Shown here: positions 45,026-54,274 of the stretch, piece by piece | Layout: every line of letters begins with the position of its first letter | Numbering within the stretch: position 1 is the stretch's first letter | Assembly (NCBI RefSeq): GCF_014203225.1 | Contig: NZ_JACHIO010000003.1 | Coordinates: 1 to 64,000, forward strand | Length of the DNA: 64,000 nucleotides | DNA from: Granulicella mallensis | Lineage (GTDB): Bacteria > Acidobacteriota > Terriglobia > Terriglobales > Acidobacteriaceae | Reading direction: 5' to 3' | Program-made: the position numbers and the translations under genes | The notes under the pieces: model-generated | What the model was told of the DNA's origin: nothing | Database searches by the model: none | The model's input: only the letters and a program-made list of their open reading frames with translations

Positions 45026-45963
45026 AAAGTCACGAAGATTACGACACGATGATTCAGCTCTTCATTGACGAAGAGCTACCAGAGGGGAACCGCGAGGAAT
45101 TCCTCACTCATTTTAAGGATTGTGGCGATTGTCAGAAAACCCTGGTAGAGGCAGAGGCATTCTCCGAAACGGTACAACGGGCGCGTCCACAAGTTCAGGC
45201 ACCTGCTGCTCTGCGTGCGCGAGTCCTGAACCAGATGGACAGAGCCCACAATAAAGCCGGCTTGACAGCGCTCGCGCAAATACAAGCTGCTGTCAGCCTT
45301 TACTGGAGACCACTTTCCATGGCCGCGATGCTTTGTATCGTCGCAGGGGGAGGACTGTCGATCTCACACTTCCGCCGGGAATCGCTCGCCAATGATTTCA
45401 TCCGTTCCGCCGTTGCCAATCATCGCAAGTTTGGAATCGATACATCACTTGATATAAGCTCCAGTTCCCCGCAGGAGGTATCCTCTTGGTTCGCCCAGCG
45501 AGTCTCGTTTCCCTTCCGAATGCCTAATGCAGGTATCGCGTCTGATGATCATGCAAAGTACAAGCTTATGGGAGGACGCTTGGTGGACTTTGGCGGCCAG
45601 CGAGCAGCTCTTGTGGTATTCCAGATGCCAAACAACCGCATCAGCCTGCTGGTTTCCTCGGATAAATTAGCAAAGGCCATGGGCGGAAAGATTACCCAGT
45701 CAAGCGGTTTGAGATTTCACGCCAGAGACATGAATGAACTCCACATTGCTACGTGGGATAACAAAGGACTTACCTACGCGCTCGTCTCCTCGGTTGCGAT
45801 GGGGAGCAGTGGGTCCTGCTCGACCTGCCATAGGAGTTCAGCCACGGGCGTTGCCAAAAACAAGAAACCTCAGGATGTCGTAGAACATGTACTGCAGGCC
45901 TCAGAGAAAAACCCTCTTCAGGAAATGATCCCGAATTCTGTGGGCGTCTCTGCTGGCCGATAA
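45022..45963 (+). CDS. Membrane anti-sigma factor with zinc-finger and a periplasmic c-type haem motif
   Basis: 313 residues, start overlapping the sigma stop. The cytoplasmic N-terminus has the anti-sigma zinc site H30-x3-C34-x2-C37 (HFKDCGDC). One membrane helix covers about 95-113 (LSMAAMLCIVAGGGLSI), so residues from about 118 should lie in the periplasm. That part contains a domain like those in other ECF anti-sigmas (MGGRLVDFGGQRAALVVFQ, ELHIATWDNKGLTYALVSS) and then CSTCH at 266-270, an exact CxxCH haem-c attachment motif, in Gly/Ser-rich sequence. A haem or a redox thiol pair there could make it a redox or gas sensor. The domain call is firm; haem attachment is unproven. Confidence 0.88.
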   Translation: MKSHEDYDTMIQLFIDEELPEGNREEFLTHFKDCGDCQKTLVEAEAFSETVQRARPQVQAPAALRARVLNQMDRAHNKAGLTALAQIQAAVSLYWRPLSMAAMLCIVAGGGLSISHFRRESLANDFIRSAVANHRKFGIDTSLDISSSSPQEVSSWFAQRVSFPFRMPNAGIASDDHAKYKLMGGRLVDFGGQRAALVVFQMPNNRISLLVSSDKLAKAMGGKITQSSGLRFHARDMNELHIATWDNKGLTYALVSSVAMGSSGSCSTCHRSSATGVAKNKKPQDVVEHVLQASEKNPLQEMIPNSVGVSAGR

Positions 45964-46162
45964 AACTGTGATTCACAATTCAGTCACTGCATTTCTACTC
46001 ACTCTAGATCTAAAACCATTCCGTCCAAAGCAAAGGCGAGAATATTACTCTCTGCCTCATGCCAACTACAGACATGGATATTCAGGCCCCAAGGATTGAA
46101 ATCTATTTCAGATTCAAGCCCCGGGGCCAACCAGTTATCAGAAGAGGTGCACCAGCACCGAT

Positions 46163-46711
46163 TTAAAAGTGGTAGGCCGCGCCAATAGTACCGACTAAGG
46201 GACTAAGACCGTGATTCTCAAAAGATGGCCACTCTTGCTGCTCAATGTCAAACAACCGGACATTGAGCCGTCTGGTAGCTCTTAAATCTACACCGCCACC
46301 AAACGCATAGATGAAGTAGTTCCCCGAACTATCAACTGGGTAGTAGCCTTTTTGAAACTCGAAGTTGCCAATCCCGAACAACGCTTTGGCATACGGGCGG
46401 AAACGTCCTATCCTCCACTCATAGCGCGGCCCCAGAAGATAGCTGCTTTGTCCTATGTCGCTAGGAGTAACGATCTTTAGATCATGAATCTCGCCATCGA
46501 TTCCCAAGTGGCGAAAACGCCTGAAATCTAACGTTCCATAGATTGTGATCCCTTTGATATGCGGAGAGGAATAGTCAGGTTGGGCAGCGCTTATGCCAAC
46601 ACCGATCTGAAGATCCAACGGTCGTGATGCAGCCGGCGTTGCTTGCGCGAAAAGCCCGCAGGGAAAAGCGATGAGAACTACCAATAAAGCTAGATATCGT
46701 TGTATTTGCAT
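46163..46711 (-). CDS. Small outer-membrane beta-barrel protein
   Basis: 182 residues from the ATG at 46711, with AAGGAAT upstream; an in-frame ATG at 46741 would extend it. A signal peptide ends FPCGLFAQA. The rest alternates short strands (LDLQIGVGISAAQPDYS, YGTLDFRRFRHLGIDGEI, YEWRIGRFRPYAKALFGIG) and ends GTIGAAYHF, a terminal aromatic typical of OmpA-type or porin-like eight-strand barrels. Role unknown; it might be a target of the nearby ECF sigma factor, but the gap and opposite orientation give no support. Confidence 0.72.
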   Translation of the reverse strand: MQIQRYLALLVVLIAFPCGLFAQATPAASRPLDLQIGVGISAAQPDYSSPHIKGITIYGTLDFRRFRHLGIDGEIHDLKIVTPSDIGQSSYLLGPRYEWRIGRFRPYAKALFGIGNFEFQKGYYPVDSSGNYFIYAFGGGVDLRATRRLNVRLFDIEQQEWPSFENHGLSPLVGTIGAAYHF

Positions 46712-47259
46712 CAGATTCCTTTTGTAAATCTTTCCTATCATAGCCTTCGCGCATTCTCGGGCTACTACGTGGCGCTCTTTGCGTGTTTCTTATAGAGACC
46801 CTGTTGAAATAGCCTCTATTTCGGATGCATCTACATTCCGGGTAAACAATCCCATCTTGCGCATTCCACGTTGGAATGGACCCTGCGTCTTCATAATCAG
46901 GATCAATACCCTATTTAGCACAGATGCTTCCTGGTTCTTAAGACGGCCAAACGTTGCCTTCGGATGTATCGATGAATCGGGATTTATACCAAAGGCACCA
47001 AACATGACAAAAAGCTTGCACCCTCCAAAAGTCTTCCCCTTTGTAAGGGGCTTGGGCAAGAACATTTCGACACCTGTCGAATTCGTGTCAAAAGGGTTCA
47101 AAGGCTTTGGGGGCGTCGCTGGCAGGGATTTGAAGACGCCGAAAATAGTCTTTGGAACACCCGATCAACAGTGCAACCGAATCGCGTTTGCACCGATTGC
47201 GATATCTGCCAGAATTGAGACTCCAGAAATCGTCTGCCGTTTTCGACCTCTCAGCTCTG
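46712..47259. other. Intergenic stretch without a recognised gene
   Basis: 548 bp. Open frames exist on both strands (46779-47285 plus; 46790-47101 minus), but neither resembles a known family, and neither has a convincing ribosome site. It lies at the junction with the exopolysaccharide locus and may be decayed DNA. Confidence 0.4.
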
Positions 47260-48498
47260 TCACTCCACCCAAAGCTGATCCATAGGGATCGCGCTATCCC
47301 ATTTTTTTGCGGCGGCACCACGAGGCAGACTGACCTGCCTCCTGTTTACAGAAACATCTGTGAGCTCATGACCGCTACGTGAAATCGCTGTCCATGGGAG
47401 CCCACGCCGCTTGGCTTCAATGCATAGATCCACAAAGGTCGAGAACCGCTGCTTGAATTTTGACGCATCGAAGGAACGTGCATTCGACTGTATCCGGACC
47501 GGATCATACCGTTCCTGCTCGCTCTCGAAGCACAAAATAGCGCCCACCAGAGATTCGGTCGTTTGCTCTTCAAAGTGCAATCCCGTGACATGAGGAATTA
47601 CCGTCTCGAGCACGCCGCCTCGCCCATAGGCAATGACCGGCCGGCCATAGGACTGGCACTCCAACGGGACGATTCCAAAGTCCTCCTTTGCAGCAAACAA
47701 CAGAGCTTTACAACGGGCATACAAAGATGCCAGTTGGGCGGTCGGCACCCGGTCGGCAAATTCTATTGTCGGCCCTGCAATTCTCTTGAGATTCCGGAGT
47801 TCGCGCCCACGGCCCACGATGATCAACCGTCGTCCAAGCCGATTGCATGCATGAATCAGTAGATCTACACGCTTGGAGGCTACCAGCCTTCCCACAGACA
47901 GGTAGTAGTCTTCAGTCTGAGCATCGATATATCCACTGTTCGCTTCTACGGGAGCATAGACCACTTCACTCTCTAGCCCATAGTGGGTGCGAACACGTTG
48001 AGAGATGTATTGCGAATTGGTAGCAAAACCAGTGACCCGTTGAGCGGCAATGTAATCCCACATCCGCAGGTGACGTGTCACAAGCTTGAAGATCGGCCTG
48101 GCCAGCCAGGGCAACGCTTCAAGATATTCACGATATTGGTCGTACAAGCAGCGCATCGGGCTGTGGCAGAAGCACACATGCGTCGTTTCGTCATCCAGCA
48201 GCACACCCTTGATTACGCAGGAATCGCTTGAGAGGACCAGGTCGTACCCCCGCAGATCGATTGCCTCAAACAGCATGGGGTAAATCGGAAGCAAGTGCCT
48301 GTAAAAATGGTACTTCCCTGGGAGGTTGTTCCATTTTGAAGAGATGACTTTTCGGTTGGCGAGCTGTGGCGGCAACCCGCTCTTCTCGCAAAAGAGCGTG
48401 AAGATATCCGCATCCGGATAGAGCTCGGCCACGATCCCCACAGACTGCTCGGCACCGCCCAAGGCCAAAAACCAAGGATGAACGATTGCAACGCGCAT
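47260..48498 (-). CDS. Glycosyltransferase family 4
   Basis: 412 residues from the ATG at 48498; codons back to 48537 add no family sequence. The GT-B N-domain opens MRVAIVHPWFLALGGAEQSV, with the Gly-Gly-Ala loop of GT4. The donor-binding C-domain has YYLSVGRLVASKRVDLLIHA, LIIVGRGRE, ALLFAAKEDFGIVPLE (the E-x7-E signature) and GRPVIAYGRGGVLETV. It probably adds a sugar to the lipid-linked exopolysaccharide repeat unit on the cytoplasmic side. It is the outermost gene of the polysaccharide locus in this window. Confidence 0.92.
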   Translation of the reverse strand: MRVAIVHPWFLALGGAEQSVGIVAELYPDADIFTLFCEKSGLPPQLANRKVISSKWNNLPGKYHFYRHLLPIYPMLFEAIDLRGYDLVLSSDSCVIKGVLLDDETTHVCFCHSPMRCLYDQYREYLEALPWLARPIFKLVTRHLRMWDYIAAQRVTGFATNSQYISQRVRTHYGLESEVVYAPVEANSGYIDAQTEDYYLSVGRLVASKRVDLLIHACNRLGRRLIIVGRGRELRNLKRIAGPTIEFADRVPTAQLASLYARCKALLFAAKEDFGIVPLECQSYGRPVIAYGRGGVLETVIPHVTGLHFEEQTTESLVGAILCFESEQERYDPVRIQSNARSFDASKFKQRFSTFVDLCIEAKRRGLPWTAISRSGHELTDVSVNRRQVSLPRGAAAKKWDSAIPMDQLWVE

Positions 48499-48964
48499 AT
48501 CTCTGAGGCCCCCTGTCGCTTTTTCAAAGTAAATCAAGCTTGCATCTCTAAAATTCTTAGCCCATCATATACTATGCCCATCATATACTATGATGCGCCT
48601 AACCCTATACAGCACTTCAATTTGGCTCTATGCAGCGAAAAATGGCTCTGCGTATAAGAAGCTAACATTATGATGCGGTTTTGCTGTCTGCCGTTTACCG
48701 GCGGAACAAAAAAATACCTGGGCATGAGATGCCTTCTGCCGAATTTGGGAAGGCTTTGCCCTGTGGAAGCCCGGCATTCGGAACAATTCCCTGTCGGTTC
48801 AGCCGATGTTCATATGCCTCAATATTGCAGCCTTCTCCTGGAACCCTGCCACGGCGGGATGGTTGGAGCATGCCCGTAAAAGCTTAGGCGATGCAACACA
48901 ATCGCTCTCGAGTCTGGATCACCGCTGCATTGCGCGGCGATACGGCAGCCCGGCAAGCAGGAGT
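48499..48964. other. Intergenic stretch with a 16-bp tandem duplication
   Basis: 466 bp between the glycosyltransferase start and the end of the interrupted acyltransferase. CCCATCATATACTATG occurs twice in perfect tandem (48561-48576 and 48577-48592), 63 to 94 bp upstream of the glycosyltransferase start. Open frames at 48670-48887 on the plus strand are not recognised as genes. Confidence 0.5.
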
Positions 48965-50092
48965 TCACGCAACTCGATTGGCCTTCGAGGCCAAGACTTG
49001 ACCAAGCCGGATTGAAGTGGCCTCAACCGTGCGATACATGATAGCGGCTAGAACGATCGTCACAACGAGATACGGAATCAACCAAACCACCGGTGTCGCC
49101 TTGTTGTAGAAGATGTATCCGAAGGCAAACAGAATGGGGGCGTGAATCAGGTATACGCTGTACGAAATCTTTCCCAAAAACAGGATCGGAGGCTGAAGCA
49201 GCCAGGAGTCAATTCGCTTGTTGATGAGCGCAAAGAGGATGATTCCTGAGGCTCCAATCGCGGTAAGACTATCCCAGGCGGCAGCCTCCCATCCCAGGTA
49301 ATTCAATAAAGATGGGGTGTATGCATAGAGAAATACGCAAAACAAAAAGACAGACCAGTAGGTGGTTCGCTTTAGCTTATTCAAGCGGCCTTCGAGGTAA
49401 GGCCAGTATCTTGCAAGCAGAATGCCGAAGATAAACATCCCCGTATATCCCACGGTCTGCGAAAAGCTATACGCGTTCGGTGCAAATTTGTTCAAACCCA
49501 GATTGAGCAAGAAACATGTAAGAGCAATCAAGCCCCCGATTCTGGCCCGAAAGCGCAAAATCAGAGCGCAGACCAGTGGAAAGATCAAGGAGATACGCAT
49601 CTCCTGCACCAGGGTCCAAAAGGATACGTTGTAGCGACCTGGATTGTAATTCCCCAGAAACAAGAGGTGCTGCGCAACATACTTCCATTGCGGAGGCTCC
49701 GTCCAGGCATTGTCTACCCAGGCACCATATTCGTGCAGTCCATGCCACTTCCAGCAACCCAGAAGAGCCACTCCCAGAGCAACAAGATATGGCAGCTAGA
49801 TACGGCACACTCTCTTGATGAGATAGCCGCTATAGACCACACGCTTTCCAGCGACCTGAGGCAACGAAAGCACGAAGCCGCTCAGAACGAAGAACATCAT
49901 GACGGAAGAGTGGCCCGCAATGAGAAGCCTAAATGGCAAGAGTTGGAGCAGGAAAGCAATATACCTGGAATGAGGCGTGAGTATCCAGAAGATATGCCAA
50001 TGATGAAGAACAACGGCAAGGGCAGCCAATCCTCTGAGAGAATCCAGGCTATAGAAGTGCTTCTTCTGGTTGGTAGCCACTTCGCACGCCAC
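48965..50092 (-). pseudogene. Acyltransferase-3 gene interrupted by one in-frame amber codon
   Basis: One reading frame runs from a GTG at 50092 to the stop at 48965 (376 codons) except for TAG at 49798-49796, codon 99. The first part has HFYSLDSLRGLAALAVVLHH and SSVMMFFVLSGFVLSLP and ends KRVCRI; the frame resumes LPYLVALGVALLGC. Family members commonly have Arg-Ile-Tyr-x-Pro-Tyr there, so TAG probably replaces a Tyr codon by one substitution. The second part keeps VSFWTLVQEMRISLIFPL and FLGKISYSVYLIHAPILFA. It is an inner-membrane O-acyltransferase (OafA/NodX-like) that would decorate polysaccharide if read through or restored. Confidence 0.88.
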
Positions 50093-50239
50093 TCCTGCGT
50101 TCCTCGAGTTTGATCAGAGTTATAAAGGGCTCTATCGCCTCAGTCCCGCAGATTTCAAAGCCACATAATACCTGCAGCTCTTAGATAGGGTGCTTCAACT
50201 CCCTACGTCCTGACCTCCTAAATTCTAACATTGTTCTCC

Positions 50240-51397
50240 CTAGCCATTCACGGATCCCGCGGCAAGGTTATTCACGGGCTGAGCAGGTTGTACCTCCTGG
50301 GTGCTCACGCTCTCGGTGATGAAGCGCTCTCGGATATTCCTGGGAAGACGACGAAGCAGTGGCTGCTCAACGAACAGATGGACACCGATACCAGCGAAAA
50401 GGGCTAAAAGGATCATGGCAGTGAATGGAATAGCCATCGGGACAGGATGACGCGCCCAGAGCGGATAGATCATCTTTGCAGTTGCGGACAGAACTGCGTA
50501 ATGCACAAGATATAGCGAATATGACGCCTCTCCCAGGAGCAACAAAAACTTAGGAAATCGAAGTTTATGGGACCGCTCAAGGAGCATCAAGCCCAGCATG
50601 CCAATCGCGGTAAAAGTTCCAAAGAAAAGAGGTAAGTAAGAGTTAGGCGCTCGGTTGAAATCGTTATACATGCAACAAATAACAAACCCAAAAGCACCAA
50701 CGATTGCAAACGTCAGGCCCCGACGGGAAACGTGTCCAACGGTCAAAGCGACAAGCAATCCAATGCCGAAAAGAAGGTGCAGTGGCGAGATATATACAAG
50801 TAGAAGTTGATTGCTTGGCGAAAGCAGCAAGGCCGCAACCGAAGCCAACATCCAGAGCATCAAAAGGACGATGCCCAGGAACCGTTTAATTAACAAAAAG
50901 CTGAAGACTGCATAAAACATGATCTCGTGATAAAGAGTCCAGGCAACCGGAATAATCGTTTCAGCCCCGGTGATGGGTATCAGCAGAAATGAGTTAAAAA
51001 TGGCAGATGCCTTCCGCTCGAAGCCATTTCCCATCCCAGGAAGCGCAAAATACAAAGGAAGAAGCATCAGCAAAATAATCCAGTAAATCGGGTAGATTCT
51101 CCGAAATCGCTTCCACAAATAAGTACGCAACCGAGAAGGCTTGCCGATGTCGGACCGATGTGCGTGAAGAATGACGATTCCACTTAAAACGAAGAAAAAA
51201 TCCACGCCACTGGAGCCAAAATGAAAGTAATACCGGGTTAAATGCCAATACTTAGCAAGAGAAAACAGGCCTTCACAGTGATAGAAGACCACCATAAGGG
51301 CTGCTAAGCCGCGACCGACCTGCAACGATTTGAATATCTTCACCTCGTTCCGGCCGGCACGGATCTTATCCATACGCGTATCATTTTTCGATGTCAT
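50240..51397 (-). CDS. Acyltransferase-3 family membrane protein
   Basis: 385 residues with about ten predicted membrane helices. Family motifs are LQVGRGLAALMVVFYHCEG (Arg and His of the active site), FGSSGVDFFFVLSGIVI, FRRIYPIYW, VAWTLYHEIMFYAVFSFL and LLGEASYSLYLVHYAVL. Members move acetyl or other acyl groups across the inner membrane onto sugars. It ends in a 35-residue soluble tail. It stands alone between the interrupted acyltransferase (same strand, 147 bp away) and a divergent one 179 bp upstream. Confidence 0.9.
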   Translation of the reverse strand: MTSKNDTRMDKIRAGRNEVKIFKSLQVGRGLAALMVVFYHCEGLFSLAKYWHLTRYYFHFGSSGVDFFFVLSGIVILHAHRSDIGKPSRLRTYLWKRFRRIYPIYWIILLMLLPLYFALPGMGNGFERKASAIFNSFLLIPITGAETIIPVAWTLYHEIMFYAVFSFLLIKRFLGIVLLMLWMLASVAALLLSPSNQLLLVYISPLHLLFGIGLLVALTVGHVSRRGLTFAIVGAFGFVICCMYNDFNRAPNSYLPLFFGTFTAIGMLGLMLLERSHKLRFPKFLLLLGEASYSLYLVHYAVLSATAKMIYPLWARHPVPMAIPFTAMILLALFAGIGVHLFVEQPLLRRLPRNIRERFITESVSTQEVQPAQPVNNLAAGSVNG

Positions 51398-51460
51398 AGA
51401 AGGGCATGCACTTAAGCTTTGTGTGCCTCAGGCGACATAGCAACGCGTCGCCCTCCAGCT

Positions 51461-51604
51461 TTTGCAGGGCCCGGAAATCTTCCCAATTTTAATCGGGAAG
51501 ACATCAGCTTGGTCTGATGAATGTGCACATGATAGCATAAGATTGCTGCCTGCGGTGAGCGTAGACAAGCACCGATATGCCGCAATCTTTGCAGGTCCCG
51601 GAAA
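51461..51604. repeat. Direct repeat pair of 17 bp around an acyltransferase start
   Basis: TTTGCAGGGCCCGGAAA (51461-51477) and TTTGCAGGTCCCGGAAA (51588-51604) differ by one base and are 127 bp apart. The first is in the divergent intergenic region; the second lies inside the first codons of the 51577 gene. They may be copies of a control site or a small past duplication. Confidence 0.5.
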
Positions 51605-52800
51605 GAAGAACCAAACCAATTTTGAATGCGGAGACAAATAGACCGACCTCGGTCGTTGCTACCCCCCTGCGAACGCTTCCGCAGGGCTTGCAGCCTAGTC
51701 GAAACATCCCCTCTCTTGATGGATTAAGAGCGTTTTCAATTTTGCTGGTTATCTTTGCCCACTCCAGTTGGTACCTTCCAAGCTGGATCACGCAAAACTC
51801 CATCTTTCATTCGGTCATTGGAAATGGCTACCACGGTGTAGCGGTTTTTTTTGTCATCAGCGGATACCTCATAACGACTCTGCTTCTGCGCGAGTTTGAC
51901 AAAACCAGAACCGTTTCCCTGAAACATTTTTACTTTCGCCGCACCTTGAGAATTTTCCCGCCGTTTTATTTCTTTCTGGGGATTATGGGAATTCTATGGG
52001 CAATCCATGTCATTCCGGAAGACCCGCGCAGTTTTATTGCATCATTGACCTATACCTGGGCCTATTATCCTGGAGCTCATGGTTACTTCATTACTCATAC
52101 GTGGTCGTTAAGCATTGAGGAACAGTTTTACCTCATATGGCCGCTGCTGTTCGTATTCCTGCATCGCAGGAGCAAACTGATCGCGGCTAGCGCGCTATTC
52201 ATAGTAGCAATGCCGTTTATTCGCGTTTTGTTCTATTTCATTTTGCCAAACCTGCGCGGCCATGAGTTCTATATGGTTCACGGGTGGATCGATACAATGA
52301 TGGTCGGTTGTCTGCTTGCGCTTGTGAAACATCAAGGCAAATGGAAGGCGTGGCAGCAGCGCTACATAAATGGTTGGACGGTAAGCGCGATGGCAATCAT
52401 CGCCTTCTACATCAACCCAGTTGTAACGGCTGCTCTTCCGAAAAGATCAAGTGGGATCTTTGCCCTTGGCATCAGCCCAACGGTTACAGCATTCTGTATC
52501 GGCGGAATCCTGATGTATCTCACAAGCACGGGAAACCCCTTGATTCTGAGGCTATTCAACAATCGTGCAATTCGTCATGTGGGTGTACTGTCATACAGCC
52601 TCTACCTATGGCAGCAGCTCTTTATGTCGCATCAATTTTCTTTCCTGCCATATGGCTATCTTTATGCATTCGCCATTGCGGAGTGCTCGTTCTGGCTTGT
52701 GGAAAAACCCTCTTTGCATCTGCGGGCAAAACTCGAAGCCACATGGTGGCCAATTCGAGAGCCAAGAGGATCGGATCGGGGCGCTGTACAAGAGGGGTAA
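51577..52800 (+). CDS. Acyltransferase-3 family protein, OafA/YrhL-like
   Basis: 407 residues from the ATG at 51577; no strong ribosome site is seen and the first 43 residues are not part of the family domain. Motifs: IPSLDGLRAFSILLVIFAH, GYHGVAVFFVISGYLITTLL, FYFRRTLRIFPPFYFF, HTWSLSIEEQFYLIWPLLF and VGVLSYSLYLWQQLF. The HTWSLSIEEQFY block is the canonical form found in OafA-like O-acetyltransferases. It probably acylates an exopolysaccharide sugar using acyl-CoA. First of four plus-strand genes (with 52960, 54275 and 55901) that could form an operon. Confidence 0.92.
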   Translation: MPQSLQVPERRTKPILNAETNRPTSVVATPLRTLPQGLQPSRNIPSLDGLRAFSILLVIFAHSSWYLPSWITQNSIFHSVIGNGYHGVAVFFVISGYLITTLLLREFDKTRTVSLKHFYFRRTLRIFPPFYFFLGIMGILWAIHVIPEDPRSFIASLTYTWAYYPGAHGYFITHTWSLSIEEQFYLIWPLLFVFLHRRSKLIAASALFIVAMPFIRVLFYFILPNLRGHEFYMVHGWIDTMMVGCLLALVKHQGKWKAWQQRYINGWTVSAMAIIAFYINPVVTAALPKRSSGIFALGISPTVTAFCIGGILMYLTSTGNPLILRLFNNRAIRHVGVLSYSLYLWQQLFMSHQFSFLPYGYLYAFAIAECSFWLVEKPSLHLRAKLEATWWPIREPRGSDRGAVQEG

Positions 52801-52959
52801 AAGTAACCTCATAGGAGGTTACGCGCTGATGTCTTCCGCAAAGATACAATAGGAGACAGATGCAAGCCTTTGATTTTGGGTTCTCGGTCGCTATCTCCCT
52901 GGAAGTCCCCTATCTTTTTAGGCGAGGATCCGCATTCCTTGTTTGGAGCACACCTGATC

Positions 52960-54153
52960 GTGTCGATCCCAAAAGATTCAATTAGGCAAGCTTCCGAGGG
53001 TTCCATTCATCTGGATGCCCTTCGGGGTGCTGCAGCACTCATCGTCTTCGCAAATCATACGAGAGCTTTATATTTTTCCTCTTTACTGAAGCCGGCACAA
53101 CCGACGCATGCTTTGGCTGTGCAGAGACCCTCGACTCAACAATCGATCGTCCCAGAAGGTTTTGGTGAAATCAAATTTGCCAGCGAAGCCGTGGTGATCT
53201 TTTTTGTACTCAGTGGTTATCTTGTTGGCGGAAGCGTGATTCGCTTGTTGCGAACTGCACGGTGGTCCTGGCGTGTGTACCTTACAAAGCGGATAACACG
53301 CTTATGGGTCGTTCTGATTCCGGCGATCCTGATTGGCGTAACACTGGATTATGTAGGCATCCATCTATTCGGCCCAGGTAGTGTCTATACGCAACCAGCG
53401 GGCATGGATCTTGGGGTTGCATTCAAGCTTTTTGAGCGGTTTCACCCCACTGTTTTGATAGGAAATGCACTCTTCCTTGAAGGGATTCTCGTTCCCTTCC
53501 CTGGAACAAACGCTTCGATCTGGAGCCTTGTAAACGAGTTTTGGTACTACCTCGCGTTTCCACTTGCAGCTCTGGCATTGGCTACGAAGAGACACTGGCT
53601 ACAACGGCTGACATGGGGGATGGGAGCCTGTGCAATTTTCATATTCGTTGGCTGGCCTATTGCAATCTTGTTTCCAATCTGGGTTTTTGGAGCGTTGGCC
53701 AGTGTGCTGCCGAGGAAGCTTTCGTTGAAGCAGGCAAAGGGGCTCTCCTGGGCCTCTGGTGCCTTGCTATTGGCGGGCATGTTTGGGGTGCGTCTGCTCC
53801 CCGTTCGAGCAATTCAAGCCGAGTATATCGTTGGCTTGCTCACAAGCCTTTTGCTTTGGTGCGTTGTCCAGCAAACCTCGCCAGCCAAAGAGGGCCTCTA
53901 CAAGACCATCGCAGGGTTCTTTTCACGTATCTCCTACACCTTATATCTCTTCCATCTACCCATGGCGGTTTTCCTTTGTGGCCTCTTGAACTCACCATGG
54001 CATGGGTGGGCATATACCCCCAAGAATGTGGCGCTGTATCTTGCCAGCGATACGGTGATCGTGATTCTGGTATATGGCTTATGGAGGTTATTCGAGTCAA
54101 ACACAGATTTGATCCGCGCGAAGGTCTTTGAACGTGAGCGGAGGATGAGTTAA
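52960..54153 (+). CDS. Acyltransferase-3 family membrane protein (paralogue of the 55901 gene)
   Basis: 397 residues from a GTG at 52960 (GGAG 11 bases before); a TTG at 52870 would add 30 residues. Motifs: HLDALRGAAALIVFANHTRAL, AVVIFFVLSGYLVGGSVIRLL, LTKRITRLWVVLIPAILIG, ASIWSLVNEFWYYLAFPL and FFSRISYTLYLFHLPMAV. The NEFWYY form of the central block and the shared FFVLSGYLVGGSV segment show that it and the 55901 gene are close relatives with a sub-family substrate. It acts in the inner membrane. Confidence 0.88.
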   Translation: MSIPKDSIRQASEGSIHLDALRGAAALIVFANHTRALYFSSLLKPAQPTHALAVQRPSTQQSIVPEGFGEIKFASEAVVIFFVLSGYLVGGSVIRLLRTARWSWRVYLTKRITRLWVVLIPAILIGVTLDYVGIHLFGPGSVYTQPAGMDLGVAFKLFERFHPTVLIGNALFLEGILVPFPGTNASIWSLVNEFWYYLAFPLAALALATKRHWLQRLTWGMGACAIFIFVGWPIAILFPIWVFGALASVLPRKLSLKQAKGLSWASGALLLAGMFGVRLLPVRAIQAEYIVGLLTSLLLWCVVQQTSPAKEGLYKTIAGFFSRISYTLYLFHLPMAVFLCGLLNSPWHGWAYTPKNVALYLASDTVIVILVYGLWRLFESNTDLIRAKVFERERRMS

Positions 54154-54274
54154 ACGTTCTAGTAGCCGTTCGAATTGCCGTTGCTGCGCGCACAAGGGAT
54201 AAGTTTGTCGTTCGGAGATTCCAGCTTGCATCTACAATTTAGATACGGACAGTATCAGGAGTTCAGGGCAATCT

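Noticed and set aside
46779-47285. 168-codon open frame on the plus strand before the glycosyltransferase end
   Set aside because: No recognisable family, no ribosome site, and it overlaps the 3' end of a clear gene.
48681-48887. Possible decayed GT4 fragment (PSAEFGKALPCGSPAFGT on the plus strand)
   Set aside because: Only a short stretch recalls the GT4 sugar-binding block, the spacing is wrong and no flanking homology is visible, so chance is likely.
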